Both the position numbers and the translations under genes were made by a program. A stretch of DNA of 7,872 nt. Source: a bacterium (GTDB lineage Bacteria > Vulcanimicrobiota > CADAWZ01). The stretch spans positions 1 through 7,872 of the forward strand of contig JAKSUM010000051.1 in NCBI GenBank assembly GCA_024409025.1, given 5' to 3'. The notes under the pieces were generated by a model, which did no database searches, was not told where the DNA came from, and worked only from the letters and a program-made list of their open reading frames with translations. This document shows positions 1 through 5,682 of the stretch, one piece after another (the first letter of the stretch is position 1; each line of letters begins with the position of its first letter).

Positions 1-76
1 AGATGCAGAATATTAAAATTATATATTTAAATATCCCCCTAATGATAAAGTCAAAGAATTCGATTACGCTCTTCAT
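1..76 (-). CDS. Partial CDS, probable small or N-terminally anchored membrane protein (runs off left edge)
   Basis: I do not recognise this gene. An ATG at 76-74 opens a frame of 25 codons with no stop before the window edge. The start is backed by a strong ribosome-binding site, GGAGGGA at 87-81, six bases ahead. The visible peptide begins MKSVIEFFDFIIRG and continues with a run rich in Ile, Phe and Tyr. That suggests an amphipathic start followed by a membrane segment or membrane anchor. It lies directly downstream of the terminator of the 90-aa gene, with no room for its own promoter in the last 12 bases before the ATG. Expression would therefore need readthrough or a promoter further upstream. 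The main doubt is the short length of frame visible in AT-rich DNA. The ribosome-binding site is the best support. Confidence 0.5.
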   Translation of the reverse strand, partial: MKSVIEFFDFIIRGIFKYIILIFCI

Positions 77-77
77 A

Positions 78-117
78 GAATCCCTCCAAAAAAAATGAGG
101 AATTCAAAGAATCCCTC
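78..117 (-). promoter_or_regulatory. Three-arm RNA switch candidate covering a terminator and the next ribosome-binding site
   Basis: The 9-base word GAGGGATTC (minus strand) occurs twice, at 117-109 and 86-78. Its complement GAATTCCTC lies between them at 105-97. The middle arm can pair with the first copy, giving the terminator hairpin. It can also pair with the second copy, which contains the ribosome-binding site of the leftmost gene (9 bp including one G-U, loop of 10 bases at 96-87). The two pairings exclude each other. The pairing is read directly from the sequence. A regulatory role is inference. Confidence 0.4.
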
Positions 118-121
118 ATTT
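88..121 (-). terminator. Rho-independent terminator after the 90-aa gene
   Basis: Arms 109-121 and 93-105 form a 13-bp stem with one G-U pair and a 3-base loop. On the minus strand a run of eight T follows (95-88), of which the first three are part of the stem. It starts 13 bases after the stop codon of the coiled-coil gene. The T run touches the ribosome-binding site of the next gene. Confidence 0.8.
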
Positions 122-134
122 ACTTATTACGTGA

Positions 135-407
135 TTACAGTTCAAACGCAGGCTTGAATCCGGTTTCCCTGCAGTATGTGACATAAGACTCATAAAGCCC
201 GTTCAGTTCATCCTCAAACTGCTGTCTGTCAGCCTTAAGATCGCTAAGCTTGTCGGTCAGCTTTACAATCTTTTCTTCCATTTTCTCTATCTCTATCTGC
301 TTCAGGTTATAAAGCTCTCTGATTCTGGTATAGGACATTTCCATCTTTTCCTTGACCAGCTCGCCAGTGAACGCATTAAGAGTGAGATCTGACTGAGAAT
401 TATTCAT
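135..407 (-). CDS. Conserved-looking small coiled-coil protein, function unknown (90 aa)
   Basis: I do not recognise this family. The start ATG at 407-405 has an AGGTG ribosome-binding site seven bases upstream, and the TAA stop is at 137-135. Residues about 17-75 are rich in Glu, Lys, Leu, Ile and Met with heptad-like spacing, for example EIEKMEEKIVKLTDKLSDLK around 38-57, so a long helix or coiled coil is likely. No signal peptide or membrane segment is seen, so it is probably cytosolic. The only cysteine is Cys79, in a short C-terminal tail (YCRETGFKPAFEL). It has its own promoter candidate (507-535) and its own terminator (88-121), so it seems to be a separate unit and not the tail of the ribosomal cluster. 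Ribosome-associated, cell-division or DNA-binding scaffold roles are all possible. None can be chosen from sequence alone. Confidence 0.75.
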   Translation of the reverse strand: MNNSQSDLTLNAFTGELVKEKMEMSYTRIRELYNLKQIEIEKMEEKIVKLTDKLSDLKADRQQFEDELNGLYESYVTYCRETGFKPAFEL

Positions 408-443
408 TATATTACACCTAAAATTCGGCTTGACGCTCTAAAA

Positions 444-470
444 TTAATTATCTCCAAGAACCCAGGCCAT
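444..470 (-). CDS. Candidate 8-codon leader peptide upstream of the coiled-coil gene
   Basis: In the leader of the 90-aa gene there is an ATG at 470-468 preceded by AAAGGAAA about seven bases upstream. It encodes MAWVLGDN followed by TAA at 446-444. The frame is the same as the main gene, whose ATG lies 63 bases downstream, but TAA and then TAG separate them. It could be a regulatory uORF, an older start lost to a stop, or chance. It would be translated only if transcription starts at the promoter at 507-535. Confidence 0.25.
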   Translation of the reverse strand: MAWVLGDN

Positions 471-506
471 CTTCTTATTTCCTTTCACTTATATTATTTA
501 AAAAGT

Positions 507-535
507 ATTATATACAAAAGACAGCAAAAAAGCAA
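507..535 (-). promoter_or_regulatory. sigma70-type promoter for the coiled-coil gene
   Basis: A perfect -10 TATAAT at 512-507 lies 17 bases from a weak -35 TTGCTT at 535-530. Transcription would start near position 500 and give a leader of about 90 bases. It lies just past the adk terminator, as expected for a new unit. Confidence 0.6.
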
Positions 536-569
536 TAGCCCGACAGTAAATAAACATAAGTCATAAGAA

Positions 570-597
570 AAGCCTCTGAGACACTTCCCAGAGGCTT
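570..597 (-). terminator. Rho-independent terminator ending the spc-secY-adk cluster
   Basis: Arms AAGCCTCTG (597-589) and CAGAGGCTT (578-570) make a perfect 9-bp stem with a 10-base loop. On the minus strand TTTTCTTAT follows, partly overlapping the arm. It starts nine bases after the adk stop codon, so the cluster ends at adk. Confidence 0.8.
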
Positions 598-605
598 ATA
601 AAGCT

Positions 606-1232
606 TTACAATGATGATTTTATCTTATTCCAGACATCTTCAGGAGTATCAGCATGCTCAGATTCAATCTGAACAAGAATTCCTTTATCATTATAGAAAT
701 CGGTAAGTACCGCTGTCTGTTCCCTGTATATCCGGATTCTGTTAAGAATCACGTCTTCCTTATCGTCATCACGGACCTTAAGTACACTGCCGCATGCATC
801 ACATGTTTTAATGTCGCCATTAAATACCTTCTCACACTTAGGACATACTTTTCTTGAGCAAAGTCTGCCTAATACGACCTCAGGAGAAGCAGACAGCTCG
901 ATCGCCTTTGTAAGTGTGATTCCCATTTTGCTCATGATTTCGTCAAGGGCTTCTGCCTGATGAAGATTTCTCGGATATCCGTCAAGAAGGAATCCATTCC
1001 TGCAGTCATCCAGCGAAAGCCTCCATGAAACGATCTCCCTGACTGTATCATCTGGAACAAACTGTCCCTTGTTTATAAGCTCTGCAGCCTGAAGTCCCAA
1101 TGGAGTGCCGTCCGCAGCAGCTTTTCTAAGCATGTCTCCAGTAGAAATATGAGGTATTCCATAATGCGAGCATATAAATGCGCTCTGGGTCCCCTTGCCC
1201 GCTCCGGGCATTCCTATAATAACAAGATTCAC
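606..1232 (-). CDS. adk: Adenylate kinase, zinc type with shortened LID
   Basis: Adenylate kinase (208 aa) interconverts ATP plus AMP with two ADP in the cytosol. The P-loop GMPGAGKGT is at 7-15. The AMP site shows TGDMLR (31-36) and DGYPRN (84-89), where most family members have DGFPR. The zinc LID has Cys130/Cys133 and Cys144/Cys147. Arg154 with Asp156-Asp157 and Arg165 follow as the usual LID and core arginine region. The cysteine pairs are 10 residues apart, against 16 in well-studied zinc-type bacterial enzymes, so the LID is short. The start is GTG (1232-1230) with a perfect AAGGAGG five bases ahead, and no ATG fits better. secY lies 80 bases upstream as in many bacteria, but an intrinsic-terminator-like hairpin sits between them. 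Partial expression by readthrough is therefore likely. Confidence 0.97.
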   Translation of the reverse strand: MNLVIIGMPGAGKGTQSAFICSHYGIPHISTGDMLRKAAADGTPLGLQAAELINKGQFVPDDTVREIVSWRLSLDDCRNGFLLDGYPRNLHQAEALDEIMSKMGITLTKAIELSASPEVVLGRLCSRKVCPKCEKVFNGDIKTCDACGSVLKVRDDDKEDVILNRIRIYREQTAVLTDFYNDKGILVQIESEHADTPEDVWNKIKSSL

Positions 1233-1244
1233 CGAAACCTCCTT

Positions 1245-1289
1245 AAAAAAAAGCTGCCCGAACCGATTTTAAGACTCTGTCCGGACAGC
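1245..1289 (-). terminator. Terminator or attenuator between secY and adk
   Basis: On the minus strand GCTGTCCGGAC (1289-1279) pairs with GTTCGGGCAGC (1263-1253). This gives an 11-bp stem with two G-U pairs and a 15-base loop. Eight T follow at 1252-1245. The T run ends two bases before the AAGGAGG ribosome-binding site of adk, so a promoter cannot fit between them. A 12-base palindrome, CTGTCCGGACAG (1288-1277), overlaps the upstream arm and could compete with the terminator fold. Confidence 0.7.
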
Positions 1290-1312
1290 GATTTTAATTT
1301 GTTATGGAAGGA

Positions 1313-2623
1313 CTATTTTTTCATAAATCCCTGATAGTTTTTCATTACGGCCCTTGCTTCCATCTGCTGCATCGTGTCAAGAGCGACTCCCACTATAATC
1401 ATAAGGGATGTGCTTCCAAGATAGAAGCTCTTTATTCCCGTAAAGTACATAATCCAATGCGGAGCTATAGCAACTACAGCAAGGCATATTGCGGAAATAA
1501 AGGTTATTCTTCCCATAATCTTGTTAAGGAATTCGACAGTATTCTTACCGGGCCTTATGCCTGGAATAAATCCGCCGTATTTCTTCATATTATCAGCAAT
1601 ATCAGAAACATTAAAAGTAATTGCCGAGTAGAAATAGGTAAAGAATATTACAAGCCCTATATAAAGAAGGTTGTAAACCACATGGCTTGGAGACAGGCAT
1701 GTGGTTAAGGTAAGAATCCAACCAGGCGGATTAGCCTTATCGATATTCATAAAGCTAATCAGCGTTGAAGGGAGATAGAGGATGGAGATTGCGAAAATAA
1801 TCGATATAACTCCGGCATTATTTACCTTTATCGGTATATAAGTGCTCTGTCCGCCGGTAACCCTTCTACCGACAACCTTCTTTGCATACTGTACAGGAAC
1901 TTTTCTTATCGCCTGAGTCAGCATGATAATCGCCATAATAAGCCCTACTGAAACAATGAGGAACATTATTATGCCGCCCCAAGATGCCAGCTTGTCAGTA
2001 GACGACTTGGCAAGCTGGAAAGTGCGTGTTACATATTCAGGATATTTAAGGACAATACCGGCGAAGATTATCATGGATATTCCATTGCCGATACCATGCT
2101 CAGTCATCCTCTCTCCGAGCCATACAAGAACGGCAGTGCCGGCCGTAAGGGCAAGCACAACAACAAGTCCGAAGAAAAATCCCTGATAATGGAAAATTGT
2201 AGCGCCTTCCGGACTTTTATATCTCATAAGGCTGATGACCATAACACATGCCTGTATAAAGGCAAGTCCCATAGTTCCATAACGCACATACTGGTTTATT
2301 TGTCTGCGACCCTGCTCTCCGCCTTCCTTCTGCAGCTCATGAAGCTTCGGCACAACGACCGTAAGCAGCTGCATTATAATCGAAGAGTTAATATAGGGGG
2401 TGATTCCCATTGCTACAATGGAGAAATTATTGAGAGCTCCTCCGGTAAACATTCCGAGAAATTCGAACAATTCTCCCCTGGCAAGCATCTGCCCCCACAG
2501 ATTCCTGTTTACTCCAGGAACAGTTATATGGACCAAAAGGACGAACGCAGCAAACCCCCATAAAACGGCAAAGAGCCTGTTGCGCATATCCTTGTCTTCC
2601 AAAGCTCGGAGGAAGCTTCCCAT
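1313..2623 (-). CDS. secY: Protein translocase subunit SecY
   Basis: SecY (436 aa, normal length) is the channel subunit of the SecYEG translocon in the cytoplasmic membrane. It passes unfolded proteins driven by SecA or ribosomes. Hydrophobic stretches fit the ten-helix family plan. The first is at about 19-37, and further ones lie near 67-90, 117-133, 148-169, 180-192, 216-237, 268-290, 312-334, 373-392 and 402-416. Family signatures include GGALNNFSIVAMGITPYINS (61-80), GIGNGISMIIFAGI (177-190) and the cytosolic C5 loop GFIPGIRPG (351-359). Arg357 matches the arginine essential in Escherichia coli SecY. The ATG overlaps the TAA of rplO by one base (TAATG), and its AGGTGAT ribosome-binding site lies inside the rplO end, so the two genes are translationally coupled. 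Confidence 0.98.
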   Translation of the reverse strand: MGSFLRALEDKDMRNRLFAVLWGFAAFVLLVHITVPGVNRNLWGQMLARGELFEFLGMFTGGALNNFSIVAMGITPYINSSIIMQLLTVVVPKLHELQKEGGEQGRRQINQYVRYGTMGLAFIQACVMVISLMRYKSPEGATIFHYQGFFFGLVVVLALTAGTAVLVWLGERMTEHGIGNGISMIIFAGIVLKYPEYVTRTFQLAKSSTDKLASWGGIIMFLIVSVGLIMAIIMLTQAIRKVPVQYAKKVVGRRVTGGQSTYIPIKVNNAGVISIIFAISILYLPSTLISFMNIDKANPPGWILTLTTCLSPSHVVYNLLYIGLVIFFTYFYSAITFNVSDIADNMKKYGGFIPGIRPGKNTVEFLNKIMGRITFISAICLAVVAIAPHWIMYFTGIKSFYLGSTSLMIIVGVALDTMQQMEARAVMKNYQGFMKK

Positions 2624-3063
2624 TAGATCACCTCAGCCGTTCCGCCAGCCTTTTCAATGGCTTCCTTTGCAGAGCCTGTGAAAGCGTGCATCTTAACATT
2701 GAGGGCTCTCGTAACTTCGCCGCTTCCAAGAACCTTTACGGGGTTCTTGAGGTTTCTGATGATTCCGGCAGCATAAAGAGCTTCAGGAGTAACATCGCCC
2801 TGCTCTCCGAATTTCTCGAGAGTATCAAGGTTGATCTCAGTATAGATTGTCTTGAAATGGTTCTTGAAGCCTCTGAATTTAGGAAGCCTTCTGTACCAAG
2901 GAGTCTGACCGCCTTCGAAAGCCGGTCCCTTGCCGCCGCCGGATCTGCTGTTCTGTCCGTTTTCGCCTCTGCCGGAGGTCTTTCCATGGCAACCAGGGCC
3001 TCTGCCTACTCTTTTAGACTTCTTTGTTGAACCCATTGCGGGATATAAATCTGTTAACTTCAT
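2623..3063 (-). CDS. rplO: 50S ribosomal protein L15
   Basis: L15 (146 aa) is a late-assembling 50S protein with a long basic N-terminal extension that threads into 23S rRNA. The Gly- and Arg-rich arm KRVGRGPGCHGKTSGRG (about 18-33) is followed by GQNSRSGG and GGQTPWYRRLPKFRGFKN (51-68). The C-terminal globular part ends with IEKAGGTAEVI. GPGCHGKTSG is one residue shorter than the common GPGSGHGKTSG form. I chose the ATG at 3063-3061, which gives the normal MKLTDLYPA start and has AAAGGGG about 11 bases upstream. An in-frame upstream start would add 11 unrelated residues. The gene lies 169 bases after rpsE with no rpmD between, and it is coupled to secY. Confidence 0.97.
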   Translation of the reverse strand: MKLTDLYPAMGSTKKSKRVGRGPGCHGKTSGRGENGQNSRSGGGKGPAFEGGQTPWYRRLPKFRGFKNHFKTIYTEINLDTLEKFGEQGDVTPEALYAAGIIRNLKNPVKVLGSGEVTRALNVKMHAFTGSAKEAIEKAGGTAEVI

Positions 3064-3102
3064 TATGGGATAATCCCCTTTCTTAAATTCTTGCAATATG
3101 CG

Positions 3103-3194
3103 AAAAAAGACCGTCCGCCGCCCTGCCCCGGGCTTACCGGCAGAAGCATTACGAACTCTGCCGTTTCAAACCGGGTAAGCACAGCAAACGGCCT
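3103..3194 (-). ncRNA. Structured RNA candidate in the slot where rpmD normally lies
   Basis: On the minus strand AGGCCGTTTGCTGT (3194-3181) pairs without a break with GCGGCGGACGGTCT (3121-3108). This makes a 14-bp outer helix including five G-U pairs. Directly inside, GCTTACC (3180-3174) pairs with GGTAAGC (3138-3132). Next GGCAGAG (3162-3156) pairs with TTCTGCC (3146-3140) around an apical loop. Six T at 3108-3103 follow the outer helix, the first of them paired. All three frames contain stops and none resembles L30. It could be a leader or attenuator for rplO-secY, a small RNA, or a large terminator. I see no match to the SRP RNA core, tRNA or other RNAs I know. Confidence 0.4.
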
Positions 3195-3205
3195 GTGATT
3201 ACCGC

Positions 3206-3211
3206 ATTATA
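3206..3211 (-). promoter_or_regulatory. Possible -10 element ahead of the rpsE-rplO structured RNA
   Basis: A perfect TATAAT lies at 3211-3206, which would start RNA near 3200, just before the outer helix at 3194. No convincing -35 lies 16-18 bases upstream (the best is AATTTC), so this is only a suggestion. Confidence 0.25.
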
Positions 3212-3232
3212 AAAACGTTATATCGACCGAAA

Positions 3233-3733
3233 TTACTGAAGAATCTCGTTGAGAGCCTTGCCGCGGAGGGCTGCTGTTTCGTTTGCTCTCTTAAGCTCCT
3301 TAAGGGCCTTGATAGCGCAGTAAACAATGTTTATAGCGTTATCTGAACCGAGGGACTTAGTAAGGATATCCTTGATTCCAGCCTGTGTTACAACAGCTCT
3401 GACAGCTCCGCCGGCAATTACACCGGTACCGGGAGCAGCGGGTCTGAGCATAACTTTAGCAGCTCCGAACTTTACTGTTGTCTCATGGGGGATTGTCGTT
3501 CCGACGATCGGAACAGAAACTATGTTCTTCTTAGCTTCTTCGGCACCTTTTCTGATTGCCTCAGGAACCTCGCTGGCCTTGCCGAGTCCGGCTCCTACGA
3601 GTCCGGCTCCGTTTCCAACTACTACGAGGGCGCTGAAGGAGAATCTCTTTCCGCCTTTTACTACCTTGGCTACTCTGTTAAGCTTTACGACAGTTTCTGT
3701 GAATTCTTTGTCTCCAGTTTCTATTCTTGCCAT
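3233..3733 (-). CDS. rpsE: 30S ribosomal protein S5
   Basis: S5 (166 aa) shapes the decoding centre and mRNA entry of the 30S subunit and contacts S4 and S8. The N-terminal RNA-binding domain has the loop [20 protein letters not shown] (21-40), which includes the region where spectinomycin-resistance changes arise in other bacteria. That loop looks normal here. The next stretch reads [20 protein letters not shown] (40-59), where most S5 proteins have GDGNGxVGFGxGKA, so Asp, Asn and Phe are replaced. The C-terminal domain, with [18 protein letters not shown] (97-114), is typical. I chose the ATG at 3733-3731, five bases after GGAGG. An in-frame TTG at 3745 would put this ribosome-binding site inside the gene. 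rplR ends 12 bases upstream. Confidence 0.98.
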   Translation of the reverse strand: MARIETGDKEFTETVVKLNRVAKVVKGGKRFSFSALVVVGNGAGLVGAGLGKASEVPEAIRKGAEEAKKNIVSVPIVGTTIPHETTVKFGAAKVMLRPAAPGTGVIAGGAVRAVVTQAGIKDILTKSLGSDNAINIVYCAIKALKELKRANETAALRGKALNEILQ

Positions 3734-3745
3734 TGTTTCCTCCAA

Positions 3746-4105
3746 TTAGAATTGAATACCGGCTTCGCGCAGGCTGTCAGCCAAAGCAGCTATTCTTCCG
3801 TGATATTTATAACCGCCTCTGTCGAAAACGAGCTTGTCAAAGCCTTTTTCTTTCATGCGCTCGGCAAGAACAGCTCCGACCTTTTTCGCTTTTTCGGTCA
3901 TGTTGATATTTTCTTCGAAACCTTTTTCAAGAGAGCTTGCCGAAAGCAGAGTGTGTCCGGCAACATCGTCTATAAGCTGAACATATATGTGACGAAGGCT
4001 TCTGAAAACGGAAAGACGTGGTACCTCGGCATTGCCGCTGAGTTTTCTGCGGAGCCTGGCATGTCTTTTTTGTCTTAAACTATTACGGGAGATCTTGTTA
4101 ATCAT
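3746..4105 (-). CDS. rplR: 50S ribosomal protein L18
   Basis: L18 (119 aa, usual length) binds 5S rRNA and, with L5, forms the central protuberance. The basic N-terminus [14 protein letters not shown] (11-24) leads to [19 protein letters not shown] (29-47). The family signature [12 protein letters not shown] is at 94-105, before the C-terminal helix [13 protein letters not shown]. The ATG at 4105-4103 has AAGGA upstream. It sits between rplF (22 bases before) and rpsE (12 bases after) in a tight part of the cluster with no internal regulatory signal. Confidence 0.97.
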   Translation of the reverse strand: MINKISRNSLRQKRHARLRRKLSGNAEVPRLSVFRSLRHIYVQLIDDVAGHTLLSASSLEKGFEENINMTEKAKKVGAVLAERMKEKGFDKLVFDRGGYKYHGRIAALADSLREAGIQF

Positions 4106-4127
4106 TACCGCACATCCTTCTTAAATT

Positions 4128-4688
4128 CTATTTACCGGTCTTTCCGGCTTTTCCGAGTTTCTTGATTATAACCTCATCTGAATATCTGAAGCCTTTGCCT
4201 TTGTAAGGTTCAGGGCGTCTGAGGTCTCTGATATCAGCAGCGATCTGACCGATCTGCTCTTTGTCGATGCCTTTGATTTTCAGCTTTACAAGACCCTTTT
4301 CAGTTGCTATTTCGAAAGAAATGCCTTCGATTGGCTCAATCGGAACAGTGTGAGAGAAACCGCAGGAAATCTCAATGCCTTTGCCCTTGTAAGGAACAAT
4401 CTTGTATCCGACGCCTACGAGATGAAGCTCTTTCTCAAATCCGGCTGAAACGCCGACAACCATGTTGTTGATAAGAGTTCTCGTAAGTCCGTGAAGAGCT
4501 CTCTGCTCCTTCTCATCGGATCCGCGCTCTACCTTTATCTTGCCGTCTTCCATAGTAATCTTCATGTCTGTGCTGAAGACTCTGGAAAGCTCGCCCTTTG
4601 CTCCCTTTACGGTAACCTTGTTTCCTTCAGCGATTGTGACTGCGACGCCTGCAGGAACGGTAACAGGAGCTTTGCCTATTCTTGACAT
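4128..4688 (-). CDS. rplF: 50S ribosomal protein L6
   Basis: L6 (186 aa) binds near the sarcin-ricin loop and the factor-binding site of the 50S subunit. It has two related domains, about 1-82 and 83-186. The start MSRIGKAPV and the C-terminal signature RRPEPYKGKGFRYSDE (157-172) are diagnostic. A phenylalanine replaces the usual isoleucine in GKGIRY. The ATG at 4688-4686 follows GGAGGA by about eight bases. The stop is TAG. It lies 13 bases after rpsH and 22 before rplR, so it is cotranscribed with both. Confidence 0.98.
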   Translation of the reverse strand: MSRIGKAPVTVPAGVAVTIAEGNKVTVKGAKGELSRVFSTDMKITMEDGKIKVERGSDEKEQRALHGLTRTLINNMVVGVSAGFEKELHLVGVGYKIVPYKGKGIEISCGFSHTVPIEPIEGISFEIATEKGLVKLKIKGIDKEQIGQIAADIRDLRRPEPYKGKGFRYSDEVIIKKLGKAGKTGK

Positions 4689-4701
4689 TTAAAAAATCCT
4701 C

Positions 4702-5106
4702 CTACCAGATATATCCTAAAATTTCGCCGCCGACGCCATTAAGCTGAGCGTTCTTGCCGGTGATGACTCCCTTGGAAGTCGAAACGATTATAACTCCGAG
4801 TCCGCCGAATATGCGGGGGATCTCCGTCTTTGACTTGTAGATGCGAAGTCCGGGTTTGCTGACTCTCTTGATTCCGGAGATAACTCTCTCACGGTTCGGG
4901 CCGTATTTCATTTTAATTCTGATAACGCCCTGGGCAGCACCCTGGGGGTTGATCAGCTGGTAGTCGGCAATAAATCCCTCTTCCTTCAATATCATCGCAA
5001 TATGCTCTTTTATCTTTGAAGCAGGAACATCGACCTGTTCGTGATAAGCGATGTTTGCATTTCTTAAACGAGAGAACATATCAGCAATAGGATCTGTCAT
5101 TCCCAT
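4702..5106 (-). CDS. rpsH: 30S ribosomal protein S8
   Basis: S8 (134 aa) is a primary 16S rRNA-binding protein of the platform. In Escherichia coli it is also the translational repressor of the spc operon. [16 protein letters not shown] (3-18) and the C-terminal RNA-binding region [18 protein letters not shown] (104-121) with [11 protein letters not shown] (124-134) identify it. I chose the ATG at 5106-5104, eight bases after GGAGG. The alternative ATG two codons later would be 14 bases away. The frame stays open 54 codons further upstream, but that stretch has no ribosomal likeness. It is the first gene after a 363-base gap with a promoter and stem-loops, so it probably opens a sub-operon through at least rpsE. 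Confidence 0.97.
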   Translation of the reverse strand: MGMTDPIADMFSRLRNANIAYHEQVDVPASKIKEHIAMILKEEGFIADYQLINPQGAAQGVIRIKMKYGPNRERVISGIKRVSKPGLRIYKSKTEIPRIFGGLGVIIVSTSKGVITGKNAQLNGVGGEILGYIW

Positions 5107-5175
5107 AAAAATATCCTCCACTAGAATGTGACATAAATTGAAATTTTCTGTCGGAAGCGCATCCGCTCTTAAAAG

Positions 5176-5258
5176 GCGGGCCCGTTCCTGCAATAAAGGG
5201 TCAGGGCCGCTGAAATGCGGATTCCATTTCATTTTCTGCCGGATTCCAGCAATTCCGG
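5176..5258 (-). promoter_or_regulatory. Stem-loop cluster in the rpsH leader
   Basis: Between the promoter and rpsH the minus strand carries three consecutive hairpins. CCGGA/TCCGG (5258-5254 with 5243-5239) is extended past a bulged A by TT/AA. TGAAATG/CATTTCA (5231-5225 with 5217-5211) has a 7-base loop. GCGGCCC/GGGCCCGC (5210-5204 with 5183-5176) has one bulged C. Dense pairing directly ahead of rpsH is where a ribosomal-protein autoregulatory site would be expected. I could not match a known S8 or other repressor motif. Confidence 0.4.
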
Positions 5259-5277
5259 AAGAAAGCAATGCAATGCC

Positions 5278-5306
5278 TTTACAGGCTATATTTCAAGTTT
5301 TGTCAA
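5278..5306 (-). promoter_or_regulatory. sigma70-type promoter upstream of rpsH
   Basis: A perfect -35 TTGACA at 5306-5301 is 17 bases from TGTAAA (5283-5278), which matches four of six -10 bases. The predicted start near 5271 gives a leader of about 165 bases. It follows the terminator after rpsN. A 7-bp pairing CTGTTAT/ATAACAG (5359-5353 with 5314-5308) sits just upstream of the -35. Confidence 0.55.
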
Positions 5307-5407
5307 ACTGTTATCCGGAGTATCAGGGGTGCATCAATCCCGTTCTCGACACATAACAGCCCGAAAAAAACCTCAGGTCAGCTTTGCTGGAAGCTTCCCT
5401 TTACATG

Positions 5408-5446
5408 AAAAAAGCTTTACCGCCCAAAGAAATAATCCGAGGGCGG
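5408..5446 (-). terminator. Terminator after rpsN
   Basis: CCGCCC (5446-5441) pairs with GGGCGG (5425-5420) around a 15-base loop. The stem can extend past a T-T mismatch through TTT/AAA. Six T at 5413-5408 follow after TAAAGC. A second run of seven T lies at 5370-5364. The preceding CTGAGG can pair with CCTCGG in the loop of the first hairpin, so an alternative fold is possible. The hairpin begins 23 bases after the rpsN stop. Confidence 0.55.
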
Positions 5447-5469
5447 AAAACTTTGACATTCTTATTTAA

Positions 5470-5655
5470 TTACCAGCTTGACTTTGATACTCCGGGGATC
5501 TCACCCTTGTGAGCCAAAGTTCTGAAGCATATCCTGCACATAGAGAATTTTCTAAGATATGCTTTTGGTCTTCCGCAAACCTGGCAGCGATTTACCTGTC
5601 TTACGGCAAATTTAGGCTCTCTGTTTGCTTTTACTATCATAGATGTCTTGGCCAT
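5470..5655 (-). CDS. rpsN: 30S ribosomal protein S14, zinc-binding type Z
   Basis: S14 (61 aa) is the short zinc-binding form that helps assemble the 30S head near S3 and S10. Cys24-x2-Cys27 and Cys40-x2-Cys43 form the zinc ribbon ([21 protein letters not shown]). The C-terminus [15 protein letters not shown] is standard. The ATG at 5655-5653 follows GGAGG by six bases. It lies 27 bases after rplE, the usual place, but a terminator and a 363-base gap then separate it from rpsH. rplE and rpsN thus seem to form a short two-gene unit from the promoter at 6304-6332. Confidence 0.98.
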   Translation of the reverse strand: MAKTSMIVKANREPKFAVRQVNRCQVCGRPKAYLRKFSMCRICFRTLAHKGEIPGVSKSSW

Positions 5656-5682
5656 GAAAAACCTCCAACCAATGTAACGAAA

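Noticed and set aside
2736..3030. Open frames on both strands within rplO and other ribosomal genes
   Set aside because: They are shadows of well-identified genes, without ribosome-binding sites or family likeness.
3064..3096. Longer L15 start
   Set aside because: It adds 11 residues unlike L15. The ATG at 3063 has its own ribosome-binding site and the normal N-terminus.
5107..5268. 54-residue in-frame upstream extension of S8
   Set aside because: It starts from TTG, has no ribosomal likeness, and the strong GGAGG fits the ATG at 5106. The extension would also read through the hairpin leader.
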